A stretch of DNA of 64,000 bases from Desarmillaria ectypa (GCA_030407005.1 JAUDYN010000010.1:992001-1056000), one strand, 5' to 3'; positions 35,696 through 48,569 are shown, counted from the first letter of the stretch. The notes: generated by a model from the letters alone, not told the origin. Made by a program: numbers and translations.

Positions 35696-36402
35696 ATGTT
35701 CCTTCATCGCATCCTTGCTACCCTCTTCTACGTCTTCACGACGTTAACTCTGCTTGCTGCCGCCACGCCCTTGGGTTCCAACCCAACTCCGACGTGAGTC
35801 GAGCGGCGCACGTCGGGAGGTATAATGCTGACCTTCTTTCCCCTCGCCCAGCATCCAGACAGTGACCACCACCGTCACCGTCTCCGGGGTACGTGCTTTT
35901 CAGTTCCCGGAGCGGCTATCCTTAATACTGACGTGATTCTATGCTAGGCTACTACCACTGTTACCGAGCCTGCCAGCTCTTGCAGCTCTGGTAATCTCCA
36001 GTGCTGCAATAGTGTCCAATCAGTGAGTTTTATGCATATGTTCTTCTGCGATTGCCGTACTAAAAGTACGGAATACTTAGGGCAACAGCAACGCTGTAAG
36101 CGTGCTTCTAGGTCTTCTTGGCGTCGTTCTCAGCGACGTGACTGCCTTGGTGTACGCCCGCTATTCTAATCCATATCTGATATGTTTTCATGAGGATCTA
36201 TTGTAGTGGTATCACTTGCACCCCCATCACCATTGTCGGTGTCGGTGGTACTGGCTGCAACCAGCAGTCGGTCTGCTGCCAGAACAACACCTTCGTAAGT
36301 GTCCAAGTACCTTGGGTGTCAGCGGCACGTTGTGCTAACGAATGTTTTTTTTAGAACGGCATCATTGCCATTGGCTGTGTACCCATCAACATTTACCTCT
36401 AA
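35696..36402 (+). CDS. Class I hydrophobin E
   Basis: Six exons (35696..35793, 35852..35888, 35948..36022, 36081..36151, 36207..36294, 36355..36402) give 138 aa. The signal peptide is [20 protein letters not shown], followed by a Thr/Val-rich spacer ([20 protein letters not shown]) like that of hydrophobin D. Spacing is C-X6-CC-X32-C-X12-C-X5-CC-X12-C. D and E form one subgroup, A-C another. E is separated from D by the tubulin gene. Confidence 0.93.
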
Positions 36403-37285
36403 GTCTGAGCTACCTGTGATACCTCCTGAATCTGAGGCTGAGAAGAATTTTCCGTGATGATATTCGCTTCAGTAGTTTAAGTTGGTTCTCAACCCGAGTA
36501 ATTAAATGCCGAATTTATTCTAAACTCCGACAACCCGGCCGTTTAGTTGCGAGCGTCAGCGAGCATATATTGACAGTGAGGCCGGCCCAAATTCGTCTGC
36601 CAAGCATGAACAAACACACACGGGGCAGATTCCCGCCTCCTCCAAAATCGTCTTTTTTTGCTCGTACTTCCTTCATGTTGGGATTTTCAACTTTAAGCAT
36701 GGGCCGGAAGATTCCCGAACCTTCGGTACCATTAATTTGGCATGATACTAGGATATAATTAGGTACTTTAGTAGAACATTCTAGATACATTCTGTAGTAT
36801 TTAAGGAGCTCGTCTCGAGCTCTAGTAGCTAACAATTTAGTATTTTCTACTCAGCAAGCCTTCCACTGCAATAGTTACAACACTTCAGTTCTTCATGGAT
36901 TTCTTATTCGTGCGTTCGACGGTGTGTGGGTATGTCTGCTTGTATTTCGCGTTTTACTGGGTATTGTTGGTCTGTCGTTGGGCTATCAATTTTGTTCCCA
37001 TTACACCTATTTGCAATCATTTTGAACACAACGGCAAGTCATTATGTCGCACACATCTACCTCTTCGCTTGTCGTGGGCCGTTACTGTTCACAAGTCGCA
37101 AAGCCTTACATTGGACCGAGCGCACAAGTACAGCATGCATAGAAAGCACGGCATACGTTTGGTGATGGTGACGCAATGTCCGCCATCATTCGCGCCATTT
37201 CTGCTTATTTCATAGCTTCTCTTTTCTTACCCACACGACCACAATCGACTCATAGACTTCATCGATTATAGATTATCTTTGAGTC
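36403..37285. other. Intergenic region with helicase debris
   Basis: Apart from the helicase fragment listed separately (36960..37130), the stretch holds only chance frames. Confidence 0.45.
36960..37130 (+). mobile_element. PIF1-type helicase fragment (Helitron relic)
   Basis: The + frame reads FVPITPICNHFEHNGKSLCR, then THLPLRLSWAVTVHKSQSLT, then LDRA. This is the C-terminal helicase signature of PIF1 proteins carried by Helitrons (usually AYAITVHKSQGLTL). Only this last motif block remains and no flanking ends are recognisable. Confidence 0.7.
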
Positions 37286-38885
37286 ATGGCCGTCGGTGTT
37301 CAAGATGAAAGTGCTCCCCTTCTTCCCGGCAAGACAATTTCGTATGGTTGGCGCTCTCTGGACAGACTAGAGAAGGTGTACAAGAGGAATACTGGTTTCC
37401 TTCTCATTGCTGCTGCCCAACTTGGCTTCTCCGCCTCCGATGTTTGCGTACAAGAATTAAACAGGCTTGATCACCCAATCCCCACACTCCAGGTTGGCTT
37501 ACCTTTGTTAAATTTATAGCCATTTCATTGTTTCATTGACCTACTCTTATGTATGCAGCTGATCGTTGTTCGTATGGTATGCTCACCTGTCTGATCACGT
37601 CTCGCAGCCTCATGACTTTGGAAGGCCATAACTTACGTGTGCTGCCTGATAACCATGCTATGGGCAGGGATTCATGAGCCGTTTGGAGGGCCAGAAGGCA
37701 CCCGTACCCTGCTCGTATTCCGCGGAATCTGCGGGTTCGTTAGCTTCCTATCACCGTAGAACCCGCTGACCCCTTTCTCTCAGTTTTGTAGGTCTCTTCG
37801 GCGTGTATTACTCACTCAAATATCTATCTCTGTCGGAGGCCACTGTCCTCACATTCTTGACACCCTTTACAACGACCATATCAAGCGCGATTTTCCTTGG
37901 GGAGACGGTGACCGCAGGATACTTGGTGGCAGGCTGTAAGTTCGACTTTCATTCCAGAGTTGAGATCTGTTCAGAGCTGCACGTAATAGCGTTCTGCATC
38001 TTTGGTGTCATTTGCATCGCGCAACCTGACTTTCTTTTCGGAAATTTACCTCCTGAAGGATCTGTAGATCCCAGGCTTCGTTTACTCTCAGTTGTGTGCG
38101 TCCAGTGTTGGTAACGTCTTCAAAGCGCTAATGTAGATACGATACATGCACAGCGCCGGCTTAATAGGAGTTTCTGGGGGCACGGCTGCTTGTGAGCTCT
38201 TTCTCGTTTTTGATACTGTTATATATTTACTATGGTTCTCAAGTCACTATAATTCGTGCCTTGGGCTCTCGTGTACATGCACTTCACTTGCTGGCTTCAT
38301 TTTCCCTTCAGTCGGTCGTCGCTGCAGGAGTTGGGTGGGCACCTCAATTTTTTCAAAGTTTCTTTTTCATGATGCGGCTCCGGGTATGAAGAATGATCGT
38401 ACTTGGAACGCCGGTTGTAATTCCGACACAATGGAAAAGGGGCGCCGCACTTTTTGCGATTATCGGCTTTTCTGGATTTGTTGCACAGGTATTTCTCTTA
38501 CCTTATTCTGCAACAGGCTCATCCATTCCCAAATGTAAAAGGCATTGCTCACGATGGGTCTTCAACGTGAGACGGCCGCCAGGGCGACAACTGCTGTTTA
38601 TACACGGGTCGGCGCATTTCGTCCGATTAAGTATGGCGGGATCCTGATCGTTTTAGATCATTTTTGCTGTCATCTTTGAATGTATCTTCTTCGAGTTTAC
38701 TCCCAACTCGTGGTCAGCCACCGGAATTGCGATCATCGTAACGGCTGCGATATACGTTGCGGTTCGTGTCGGCCGGATTGAAAATGCGTGTTACTAACTA
38801 TAATGTTTGGCAGTTGTCGAAGCACAAGGATGCAAAGGAGCCTATTATAGATGAAGCAGAGTCTGTAGAGGCGCGTAGCGTGTAG
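37286..38885 (+). CDS. DMT-superfamily (EamA/SLC35G-like) transporter 1
   Basis: Eleven exons (37286..37492, 37559..37576, 37625..37734, 37784..37935, 37990..38095, 38154..38191, 38244..38334, 38392..38488, 38542..38607, 38657..38761, 38814..38885) give 353 aa with about ten TM helices. Each half has the EamA pattern: GVYYSLKYLSLSEATVLTFL then FLGETVTAGYLVAG in the first, and IIRALGSRVHALHLLASFSL with FAVIFECIFFEFTPNSWSAT in the second. The substrate is unknown; members move small metabolites or drugs. The N-terminus QDESAPLLPGK and the short charged C-terminus are cytosolic. The tandem paralog follows 304 nt later. Confidence 0.85.
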
Positions 38886-39189
38886 AAGATAATCCGTGCT
38901 GACGGTTCAATGTTGAAGAACAACAGCGTTTTAGTAATAGCGTGAGTATACTTACAGTCATATGTACCTCTAATCCAGAGGATTCAGCGGCAATATCAGG
39001 GCCTCATTTGTACCATCGACCTTCGGTGCCTTTATATTTCTAGATCTTTGCCTGCCTAATGGCGAAGACTTCCGACTCATCCGGTAACACAGTGTCGATT
39101 TTCTATATCATCTGCGCTTTCTCTCCCATGCTCCTCTCGTCTCTGCTACCTCGACACCCACCAATCCGTAACCCTAGTCCCTTCTGGCC
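38886..39189. other. Spacer between tandem transporters
   Basis: 304 nt that must contain the promoter of transporter 2. No clear TATA box. Confidence 0.5.
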
Positions 39190-40780
39190 ATGATTGTTGG
39201 TGCTCAGCATGAAAGTACTCCCCTAATTTCCACCAAGAAAGGCTTAGATGGCTGGCGTTTCTCTTTGCATCAAACATACAAAAGGAACATCGGTCTCCTT
39301 CTTATCACTGCATCACAGTTAGCTTTTTCTATGAGCAATGCCTCCGTCAAGGAGATGAACAGGCTGGAAAACCCAGTATCCACGCTTGAGGTGAGCATGA
39401 TGTACTTCATCTTTTCACCACATTGAATGGCTGCTATGCAGTTGGTTGGCGCGCATATGGTGTGTACGTTTTGCTGGCCTCATTCCAGTTTTACTTATGA
39501 GTTTGACGACCAAGTTCGTCACTTACCTAGGCTGCATACTCGTCATGTTAAGGGTAGGAGTTCCCGAGCCTTTCAGAGGACCAGAAGGTGCTCGTAAATT
39601 GCTCGTCGTCCGCGGGCTATGCGGGTACAATGGCTTCCCTTTTATCACCGATTAAGCAGTGTTCTCATTCCTTTTCCCGCACAGCTTCGTCGGTGTCTGC
39701 GGTGTTTATTACGCTTTGAAACATTTGTCACTATCGGAAGCTATCGTTCTGTCATTCCTGGCGCCTTTTGCAACAGCTATCTCCGGTTCGATATTTCTAG
39801 GGGAAACCCTGTCTGTGGGGCATATCCTAGCTGGCTGTATGTTTCCGAGTCGGAAGCGCGTCTTGAACCCCTTACTGACGACTGTGCAGTACTCAACATT
39901 TTTGGTGTCATTTGTATCGCACAACCGGTATCTCTGTTTGGACAGTCACCAGATGAGGTGGCCGAAGATCCGGAGTTTCGTTTATTGGCAGTAGGGTGTG
40001 TGGATTGTTGCTTTACGGTTGCCTGGACCTGAGTCAGTTGATAGCATGTCTTTACTAGGCGTTATGGGGAGTACAGGCGCTTGTAAGTCATCCTCTGTAT
40101 ACTTACAGTCGCCCTGTGCTTATACGATGCTCGAAGTCACCGCAATACGTGCCATCGGCTTTCGTGCACACGCGCTCCACTCTTTAGCTTCGTATTCACT
40201 ACAGTGTGTCATAGCCTCCAGCATAGGGTAAGAGTTCTAGGCCATTGCTCTTTCCACACTCTCATGGCAGGCAGAATGGTCGTAACTGGCACTCCGGTCG
40301 TAATCCCGACACTGCCGAAGTGGGGTGTACTGTTTGCGATTCTCGTCTCAACTAGCTTTGTCGGGCAGGTATGTCACGCCACTTTTGTACATTCTCAAGC
40401 GGGCTTGATCATCTTTTTTTATTGCAAGGTGCTGCTTACGATGGGCCTTCAGCGTGAAACAGCAGGGAGGGGAACGACAGCTCTATATACTCAAGTCAGT
40501 AAATATTACCCGTCTTATCTGAAATAAGGTTCTAAACCCACTAGATTGTATTCGCCACAATCATCGAACGCATTTTCTTCGACTATACTCCCAACACGTG
40601 GTCAGCCATTGGGATCGCAGTTATTATGTCGGCGGCAATCTATGTTGCGGTCTGTCTTTATCAGATTTTCGGGCTTCCTCACTCATGACCTGGTGGCAGA
40701 TGTCGAAGCGTCAAGAGAGTCCTAAAGACGAACTTATAATTCACAATGCTCAGAGGGCATCAATATCAGGGACTCGATAA
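39190..40780 (+). CDS. DMT-superfamily (EamA/SLC35G-like) transporter 2
   Basis: Eleven exons (39190..39390, 39442..39459, 39515..39624, 39685..39836, 39890..39995, 40045..40082, 40137..40227, 40275..40368, 40429..40494, 40545..40649, 40700..40780) give 353 aa, the same total as transporter 1. Seven of the internal exons have the same length and all junction phases agree. Sequence differs throughout (for example GVYYALKHLSLSEAIVLSFL), so the duplication is old and both copies have been kept intact. The C-terminal tail differs most. Its stop is 151 nt from the end of the convergent MFS gene. Confidence 0.85.
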
Positions 40781-40931
40781 CAATATAACTCGACATTATC
40801 TGAAAGCACTAATGACATTGTCATATCGAATTCTTAGTACACGGACATTGTAACGTTAAAGTAGAAGTATAGAGCAAGAGCAAATGCTCATGTTATATTC
40901 TCGCCGATTTCTCGGCTAAATGGGATGATGT

Positions 40932-43027
40932 TCACTCTGAAGCCGTTATATGTTCTTTCAAGTCGTCGTGGTGGGAAGAAGAATCGTGGGATAACGGAGA
41001 AAGCGTAGTCTTTTTGCTGAACGGTGTGATTGAAGTCTCAAAGAGTGTCGATATTTCTTCCAAAGAACGACCCTGGTGCCAAGCCGTCAGTTGTACACAA
41101 AATTCTGATTCGAATAGAACATACTTTTGTTTCATGGAAGGTGAAAAACACTTGAATGAATGAAGCGATGCAGAAAACACCGAACACGATGTACGTTCTG
41201 GCGATTATATTTATTTTCTGCAATTTAGTGACCATGACATGAACTCACCTCCACTGAATGTTTTTGAAAGCCGGAGGGACGAAGAAGGACAGAGCAAAAT
41301 TCATGATCCAGTTGGTCGCTAAAGTACTACGATTAGAAGGCCCGCGAGAAAGGTCTAGTAGGAGAGAAGCACAGACCCGTTGCCAGACCAGACCCTTGTG
41401 CTCGTACAGGGCGGGGGAAAATCTCCGAAACGTATATCCAAGAGACTGGTCCCTATTAGAGAGATAAAAACACAACAGAACACTGAATCAGAAGATAAAA
41501 GCACCCATGTAATCGCAAAAGAAGCCACGAATAGGTAGCTGCATGCAATGACGCCCTTGGACGCGGGTCCGGAGACGGACCATCGGACATTCGAGTTGCC
41601 CTCAACACTGTCAACGTAGTGGCCATAGTTGGCGAGTAAGCCAGCTGTTGCAAAAAGGAATGTCGCCATGAGGGCAGAGCCGACGAGGAGAGTCGGCCGA
41701 CGACCCCATTTATCAACCCATATGAGAGCTGGGATCGTCATAGCGAAATTGATCACATATTGCTACCCAATAAGATAAGGAAGGTGTACGTTAATGGCGG
41801 GGAGGACTTACGATTGACGAGGATATCAAATTTGTATTTCCCGTAAGACCGGCCATTTGGAAGACATAAACGACATAGTACTGGTCAAGGAGTGAGAATG
41901 GGCGAGATGAACAAGTAAGAAGTATACCATCATGACGTTTACGCCACACAGCTGGCTGTAAGAACGAAACCAAAGTAAGTCAACAGCAACGTGGGATGCG
42001 ATTGGACCTCCCTCCAGAGTTGACAAGCCATGCCGGCAATAGTTCGGGACAGGAGTCTTTTCTTGAACAAGTCAGCATATCCAATCTCGGCCGACTCCTT
42101 CTCAATACGGAGAGCTTCGCGGATCTCATCTATTTGAAGCTGTACCTCGGTTGAGTCAATAGGCTGATTGTGAATCTTGGCGATGACTTGTTCTGCTTCT
42201 TCCATGCGACCATGGGCCGCGAGCCAGCGACACGATTCGGGACATAAGGGCATGAGAAGACCAAGAAGAGCACCAGGAACGATTTGTAGACCCCACGCTG
42301 GAACAAAAGTCAACACTTGTTTCACAAAGTTCAAGGTCGGTATCGCACCCAATCGAAAGGCCCCGACGCCATTTATGAAGCTGCAGCCGTAACTGACGTA
42401 GAACATCACTAATATCAAGAATATCAATACGTGAAACCTTGAGAGAGAAATATAAAGCAACGTACCAAGAATACCAATTGTTATCGCAATTTGCTGAGTG
42501 CCAACAAGGCGACCACGGATAGCCTTAAAAATGGTTCCAGATTGATGTACTATTTGTAGGAGTCAGAAATATTCTTACCCTGGGCGATTGTTCCGCAAGG
42601 TATACAGGGACTTGGCCTGACGTCCATCCAACACAGATACCCTTGATGAATCTCCCGATGATCAGCATACCAATGTTCTGAGCAGCGCAGCTGAGGATGC
42701 ACCCGATAGTCCAGCATATCGTCGAAAGTATGATGGACTTCTTGCGCCCAAGATGATTAGATACGGGACCTGCGATGAGGGCACCGATAAAAGCACCCCC
42801 TGGCATAGCCGCCGTTATTCCGCCTTGGGTCGTGTCATTAGGATGGTTGAAGTAGTTCAGGTACGAATCGACGCCCAAAAATGCAGAAACGGATGATATA
42901 TCTAGACAAGACAGATCAACGACGTGGCAGAGAATCCTCAGTCCGATGCCAAGTTACCTGTACCAAAAAGAAATCCACCCAGCGCACTAATGGCTGCGAT
43001 GGCATACGGATTGTATATCTCAAGCAT
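40932..43027 (-). CDS. MFS sugar porter
   Basis: Twelve exons (42958..43027, 42579..42901, 42466..42523, 42349..42408, 42008..42297, 41928..41951, 41812..41880, 41505..41762, 41394..41452, 41249..41326, 41125..41197, 40932..41072) give 500 aa, 12 TM. Sugar-porter motifs are present: GGFLFGTDISS (TM1), VSNHLGRKKSII, the PESCRWL variant of PESPRWL, and DKWGRRPTLLVG. GPVSWIYVSEIFPRPVRAQG and FFTFHETKGRSLEEI are also there. Around the ninth intron the protein reads RAQGTLATNW, a few residues shorter than usual, so that splice choice is less sure. The long Ser/His-rich tail is cytosolic. The start at 43027 is the first Met before TM1. Confidence 0.88.
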
Positions 43028-44372
43028 TTTGATACTGATAGCTGAGGCAACAATCGTAGAGCAGGACAGATCAGAAATAACAGACAGTAAAGGAAAATGC
43101 TTGGATATCTATATTGATGATCCTTTAAAAGAGTTTGGGTATCCGAGTGCCGTTCCCAAGACGTAAATGGGTACCCCAGAAGAAGCCCATCGTGGGGTAT
43201 TGTGACGCCGGATGCTCTAGAGCTCTCAATGTCAGAAGGTTGAGGTTCTCTGTGAGAGAACGTTCCATCGATGTTCTCAGCCGCATGAAAGGTAGTTCTG
43301 AGAGTCCGAATCCGATCAAAGGAGCAACCTCGGTACAATGACGCGCGTACAGAGGCTGAAACCTGGGAGCGTACGAAGTTTGATTGGTTCTTTGCTCCAC
43401 GGGCCACTGATTGACGTCGCAGCTAGCTAAGTAGGAGAACCAAGCTGTCTATTTCTCGATAAGAAACGGAGAGATCGTCAATCGATGTAGCGAGATAAGT
43501 ATCTTGCAATGATTGAACAAAACGATATGACAGCGCACTGTATGGTAGTATTCCTGCGTCCGGTCTGATACTGCAGCAGATGGGTTCCAGGTACAGCTGT
43601 GCATCTGCTCACGAATATAATTCCCGAAAGGAAAGAAGACAGGTGTTATTCTCGTCAATACTAGAACGTTTGAGTCGTTATGCGTCATCAGCATTCCTCT
43701 AGACAAAGAAAAGGCATGGTCGTTACCAGGAAGAGGACATTGAATTGTAATGGCAATGCGCTTGGAGTCGAATCACATCCAACCTTTGTACCAACTGCGG
43801 CTCCAAAGGCAATATATCGGGTCCCAGAGGATGGCAGCTCTTGGCGTTACGGACACATAAGCCCTCGTACTGACGATTCCCAGCTCTGAGCACGATGGTC
43901 CCGCAGTAATATTAATTCGGTGGCATTGACTTATGACGCAATAATCCAGAATAATCTTCTTTGTACTAGCCATACCCAGGCGTCGGAAACCTAGCATGAG
44001 GTTGAACGTAACTCTGGGACGTGCCAGCTCCGAAAAGTTCCAGACAAATGTCAAGTGGACGTTCCATGGGACAAATAGCGCAGGTCCGACACGGTAAGAC
44101 GACACGATGGGCCGGCCATATGTCAGACCGTAGTACGGCCCGAGTTTTATATCCGATTTCAATTTCAATTTGTATAATCTCATCTCATCTCATCATTAAA
44201 TGTCACTGATACCTTCAAGCAGGCAACTGCACTGTGAAACTCAATCTTCACTACCCTCTAGTCAACTCCCATCTAGATTCTTTTCAGAGATACGGCTTTG
44301 GTGATTCTCATGTCACGACTATCTTGTTGTATACTACTAGATATACACGCCCGTCTTCCAGATGGGTTTCAC
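43028..44372. other. Intergenic region, no supported gene
   Basis: This is 1.3 kb upstream of the sugar porter. The minus frame 42916..43407 overlaps the porter's first exon in another phase and is a shadow. Nothing else was recognised. Confidence 0.45.
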
Positions 44373-45966
44373 CTAATCCGAATCCTTCAATCTGTCTCTC
44401 CCTCGCTCATCGCATCTGACCGGTTGACATGCATGGAGGATAATGCGCTCAGCCTCGTCCCATCTTTCTCCGCCATCAATCTCTGCAAGGAATGGGAAAA
44501 GGCTATCTAAATACCTCGCAACACATGCTGGCTGTCCAACCGATGTATCAGGCGAAGAAAATACGCGTAGCTTGTGTCGGAGAGCCTGAAGAGGCGGAAG
44601 CGCATCACTATCAGGAAACGCAATGGGCAAGGTAAGACACGTGAGCTGATGGCAGTGTGTTGCTAGCACCGGCAAAATCTCGTACGGGAGAGATGCCACC
44701 AACCGAGGGATACAGATGGTTTTGATGCCCGGCCAGGCTTCAGCGAGCTTCTTTTCCACCGTGTCCTGATCCAACGCGAGGTCACCAAAATAATGAAGCC
44801 TCTTGAGTAGTCTTAGCTTGTAAAGCGGTTCGAAGACAATTCGGGAAGATTCCCAGTACTCTTGACCAATCATCCAGTATGGATAGGTCAACGAGAGCTC
44901 ATACAGACTCAAGTTGAATCGCTCGTAAAGTCCGAGATGGAAATCCATCATGGCTTCGCATACATAATGATAGCCCTGGTTGGAGGAGTTGTCGATGAAG
45001 GTGAATGATTCTAGGATATCTGGGGCGATGAGTCTTAGTATGCGACTCATGGATGCTACGGGTCCGGTGACATGCAGAATCTTTAGGGAGGAAAACCCGT
45101 CTCGGCCATCGTGAGGTAAGATGTGGGGGTCGAAAATGAATTGGAGATGCTCAAGGGACTTGGAGGAAGAGAGCTCCTCGAGGAAGGAGTACGTTACAGG
45201 ATGAGACGTGATTTTTAGGCAACGGAGGCCTTTGCCGGTGAAGAAAGTAGCGGGACAAGCCCCGTCGATGCGGCTCGGAGTGGTATTATAACTGGTATGA
45301 GTTGTCAGTGGACAAGAGATGATAAACGTCTCTCGTTTGGCAACAGCGATCTGCACAGACGTCGCCACGGTCTCGTCATCGGGGTCGGGTTCCAAAGTGA
45401 TTTCGACTTGTCGCAAATCAGGGCTCGAGAGTAGGAAGAGAATATGAGGTTCTGCAGCGAAGGATTGATCTACTTCCAAGCGCTTCAAGTTGGTGAACAG
45501 AGGATCTGGGAACCGGGCGATGAGACGTAGGTAGATGGATGGATGGTCTCTGGCACAAGAGGATGTGTTGACCGTCAGGGACCGAATGCGTTGGGCATAC
45601 TTCTTGAACCGGTTCCATATTGGCTCTGGTACGTTTCTTGGGATCGTCTGCCAGCATTGACGTGCATTAGATATACACAAGATACTCAAAAATGGTGCTT
45701 ACCCAAAGGCTTCCATTGTTTGGACCAGAATTTTCCACATTGAGGACACGCAATAATGGATTGAAGCCATAGATATGTTTCCAGAGACGGTCAAGAGCCG
45801 TCTCGGATACAGAAGTGCAGACTGTAGCCAACGAGACCAGGGGATTAACCGTGGCATTGTTGGGTAATGACTGGATACCGGTAGTACAAAGTTTGTCGCA
45901 GATAATGCTCAATAGATCTTCATTATAGAGGACCGCTTTCTCTAGGGAACGAGCATTGGAGTCCAT
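44373..45966 (-). CDS. F-box-like protein with LRR-type C-terminus
   Basis: Two exons (45703..45966, 44373..45647) give 512 aa. The N-terminus (YNEDLLSIICDKLC; then NPLVSLATVCTSVSETALDR, LWKHI) fits the degenerate F-box of basidiomycete F-box proteins that recruit substrates to SCF ubiquitin ligases. The rest has leucine-patterned segments (LTNLKRLEVD-like, GKGLRCLKITSHPV, GFSSLKILHVTGPVASM) consistent with a solenoid. The substrate is unknown. A decayed relative lies 1.1 kb away in inverted orientation. Confidence 0.75.
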
Positions 45967-47096
45967 GCTGGAAATACGAGTCTTTCAAAATGCATCGCCG
46001 GACTTATAAGCTAGGTACAAGCGCTTAACTTTAGCGCCATTAAAAACGAGGCAAAGTTAAACTGAAGCGAGGATCCGCGAAAGAAGAGATCGAGCGCTGG
46101 TAGTCGTTAGCGACGCATTCGCATAATGCTATCTAGCACTAGAAAATAATTACAGAACCGCTTATCGTGGAACAGTTGAAACTCAATACCTATCTTCATA
46201 AAACAGGAGTGACCGTGACCCTGTTTACATTTTCTGGGTGAACATCATTGGCGGTGGTCAATAAAAATAGGAAAGAAAACGTTGACTTCCCGATTTGGAT
46301 TAGTCCTTGTCCCACCATGACTTCTTCTCGAAGATCAAGCTCTCCACGTTTTTGCATTTCGAACGAAATTGAGCGCTGCTTTTGTTGTTCTATGCCGCAT
46401 TGGTTTGCCCTATGACCCAGATGTATGCATGCGAGTGCTCAAAAGTGCTCACGCAATCACCTGCCACCTCTGTACCTTCAGTAACGATGGTGCAATTTTT
46501 TCGGAACTCCCGGGAAGAAGGAGAAAAGCCCTCGCACATCAGTCAGCTGGATGGTCAGCGTCCTTGATGGTTCGATTACAAGTGAATACGAATGTCTCTT
46601 TACAAGAGACGGTGATAAGTAGTAAGAAGCGCATAGGGACCACGGGTTTTTTGAATTGTGCCTTATATAGACAAAATCATGTGACCTTGTCGTTAGTATT
46701 GCGCTTCTGTAGCCTGGCAAGCCATCTTTATTATATACTCGCGGAACTCGTATCTATATGTAGCACTTCTGTTGAATCCGACTTCGTTTAGTGTCGTTAC
46801 CTTTATTTAACGAGCACTTACGGTATCCCCGCTATCTCTGAGTTACTAGTATGGTCCACTCTGACTAAGCATCTCCCAGCGTAGAGGATTATGGAAGCGC
46901 GTCTTAAATGGGATAGCACATGATTGTCATGTGATCGTGGTTGAGCCACCGAGCTTAAAGTTTCTTCAGATTTTCAGCGTCGACGCGCCCCAGACGTTGT
47001 TTCTGCTATGTCGTGCCTCCAAGATCTTTGACCGAGACTATCCATAGTGAACTCAGCACTTCACTATCTTTTCCTGCTGTTTCCTTCTCACACGTC
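45967..47096. other. Divergent spacer between F-box gene and its pseudogene
   Basis: The frame at 46369..46791 (+) is 140 codons but has no recognisable domain and is probably chance. The region is otherwise featureless. Confidence 0.4.
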
Positions 47097-48569
47097 ATGA
47101 AAGACCGAGTTCTTTCCCCCGGAGAGAGCATCCTGTACGATCAAGACCTCTTAAGCATTATTTGCGATGTCCTATAGGCTCTTCCTGTCCAAAAATGATA
47201 TTCAGAGGGAACCAGCATCCATCCTCTGGCTGTATTGGCATCCACATGCTCTGCAGTATCTGAGACGGCGCTCAACCGTCTCTGGAAACACAGATGGCCT
47301 CAATCCTTTATTTGACGTCTTTAAATACTCCTTGTACGCGGGGACTACCGATCCGCCTGGGATCTCCCGTGTACGCAGCTGTTCGTCTCAGAATAACGTT
47401 AGCTCGAGCTCGTTTCCTTGCTTCTGGTAGTTCATCTGGCCACGTACATTCATATCGCGGCGCAGTTTTTGAATGTACCTATATTCTCCAACTTCAAGAG
47501 CATTGCAGTCTATTGCTGCAGAACCTCGCATGTTACTTCTGTTATCTAGCACCCAGTTGCAAAAGGTTGAACTGTCTGTAGGGCTTGACGCAGACCACCC
47601 CGCTGTGTTTGTGGCCGTGAAGGTCGCCATTGCAGGGCGAGAAACGTTCATCGTTTCCTGCCCAAATCCCGTCGACTTGACAGTTCCATGTGATGCTGCC
47701 CTCTTTATTGGCAAGAGCCTTCGTTGTCTGAAAATTCTAGATTATAGGGTCGTAGATGCCTTCCTCGAGGAACTGTCATCCTCCGAATCCCCCCAAACAC
47801 CTCCAAATTACCTTCTTCCCACGGATGTACAAGGAAACACGGACTGGGTTTCCTTCCCTGAAATCCCTTCACGTCACTGGCCCGGTAGCATCGATGAACT
47901 GCGTCCTCAGACTCATCGTCCCCAGCAAACTAGAGTCCTTTACTCTCATCGACAACACCTCTGGGCAGAGTTACCAGTCCACATCCCAGGTCATGCGTGT
48001 TTTCCACCGGGATCTTCTCGCACGCTTCGGCTTGAGTATGCGCGAATTATCGTTGACATATCTCAGCTGGTCTATTGAACGAGCAGACTGGGATATCTCT
48101 CAATAGGTCTTTGAGCCTCTTTTGGGGGCTAATGTCACTCAAAAAGCTTTATTTCTCTGGTTGAATCGCTTTGGATCGGAATTTATTCGACCGGCGGCTC
48201 GTTACAGCATGGCCAGGTATCGAAATGCTCAGCATCCCCCGTGTTGTTGGGTTGGTTCTCCCATACGATGTGTTACCAGTTATAGCCTTGAGCTTCCCCC
48301 TACTTACATGTCTCACTATGTCCATTGCGTTTCTTGAGAGTTACGTGCCGCCGCATAATTAGATTCTCCAGCACGGCCTGCGCGCATTCTCATCTCCGGA
48401 TACCTCAGCTAGGCGACCCGCATGTGCTGCTAGATACTTTGATCGTATCTTCCCGTTTCTTACGAGGATAGAGGGTGGTGAAGGATGGGCTCAAGCTGAC
48501 CAGACCATTTTGGACGCCTTCCAACCAATTAGACGTGATCAGTGGGGTAGACAGGGAGTTTCCAGCTGA
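47097..48569 (+). pseudogene. Decayed F-box-like paralog
   Basis: Collinear with the minus-strand F-box gene from start to end. ILYDQDLLSIICDVL is followed at once by a stop. Later frames match the intact gene: SAVSETALNRLWKH, GKSLRCLKILDYRVVDAFLE, FPSLKSLHVTGPVASM, LVTAWPGIEMLSIPRVV and FPFLTRIEGGEGW. They sit in at least three reading frames with several stops (48104-48106, 48358-48360 among them). The last codons end at the TGA at 48567-48569. It is an inverted duplicate that has lost function. Confidence 0.85.

Noticed and set aside
42916..43407. Minus-strand 163-codon frame as an N-terminal extension of the sugar porter
   Set aside because: It is in a different phase from the porter's first exon and does not splice to it. 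The Met at 43027 directly precedes TM1.
46369..46791. 140-codon + frame between the F-box copies
   Set aside because: No recognisable content and no homolog in the neighbouring F-box genes.
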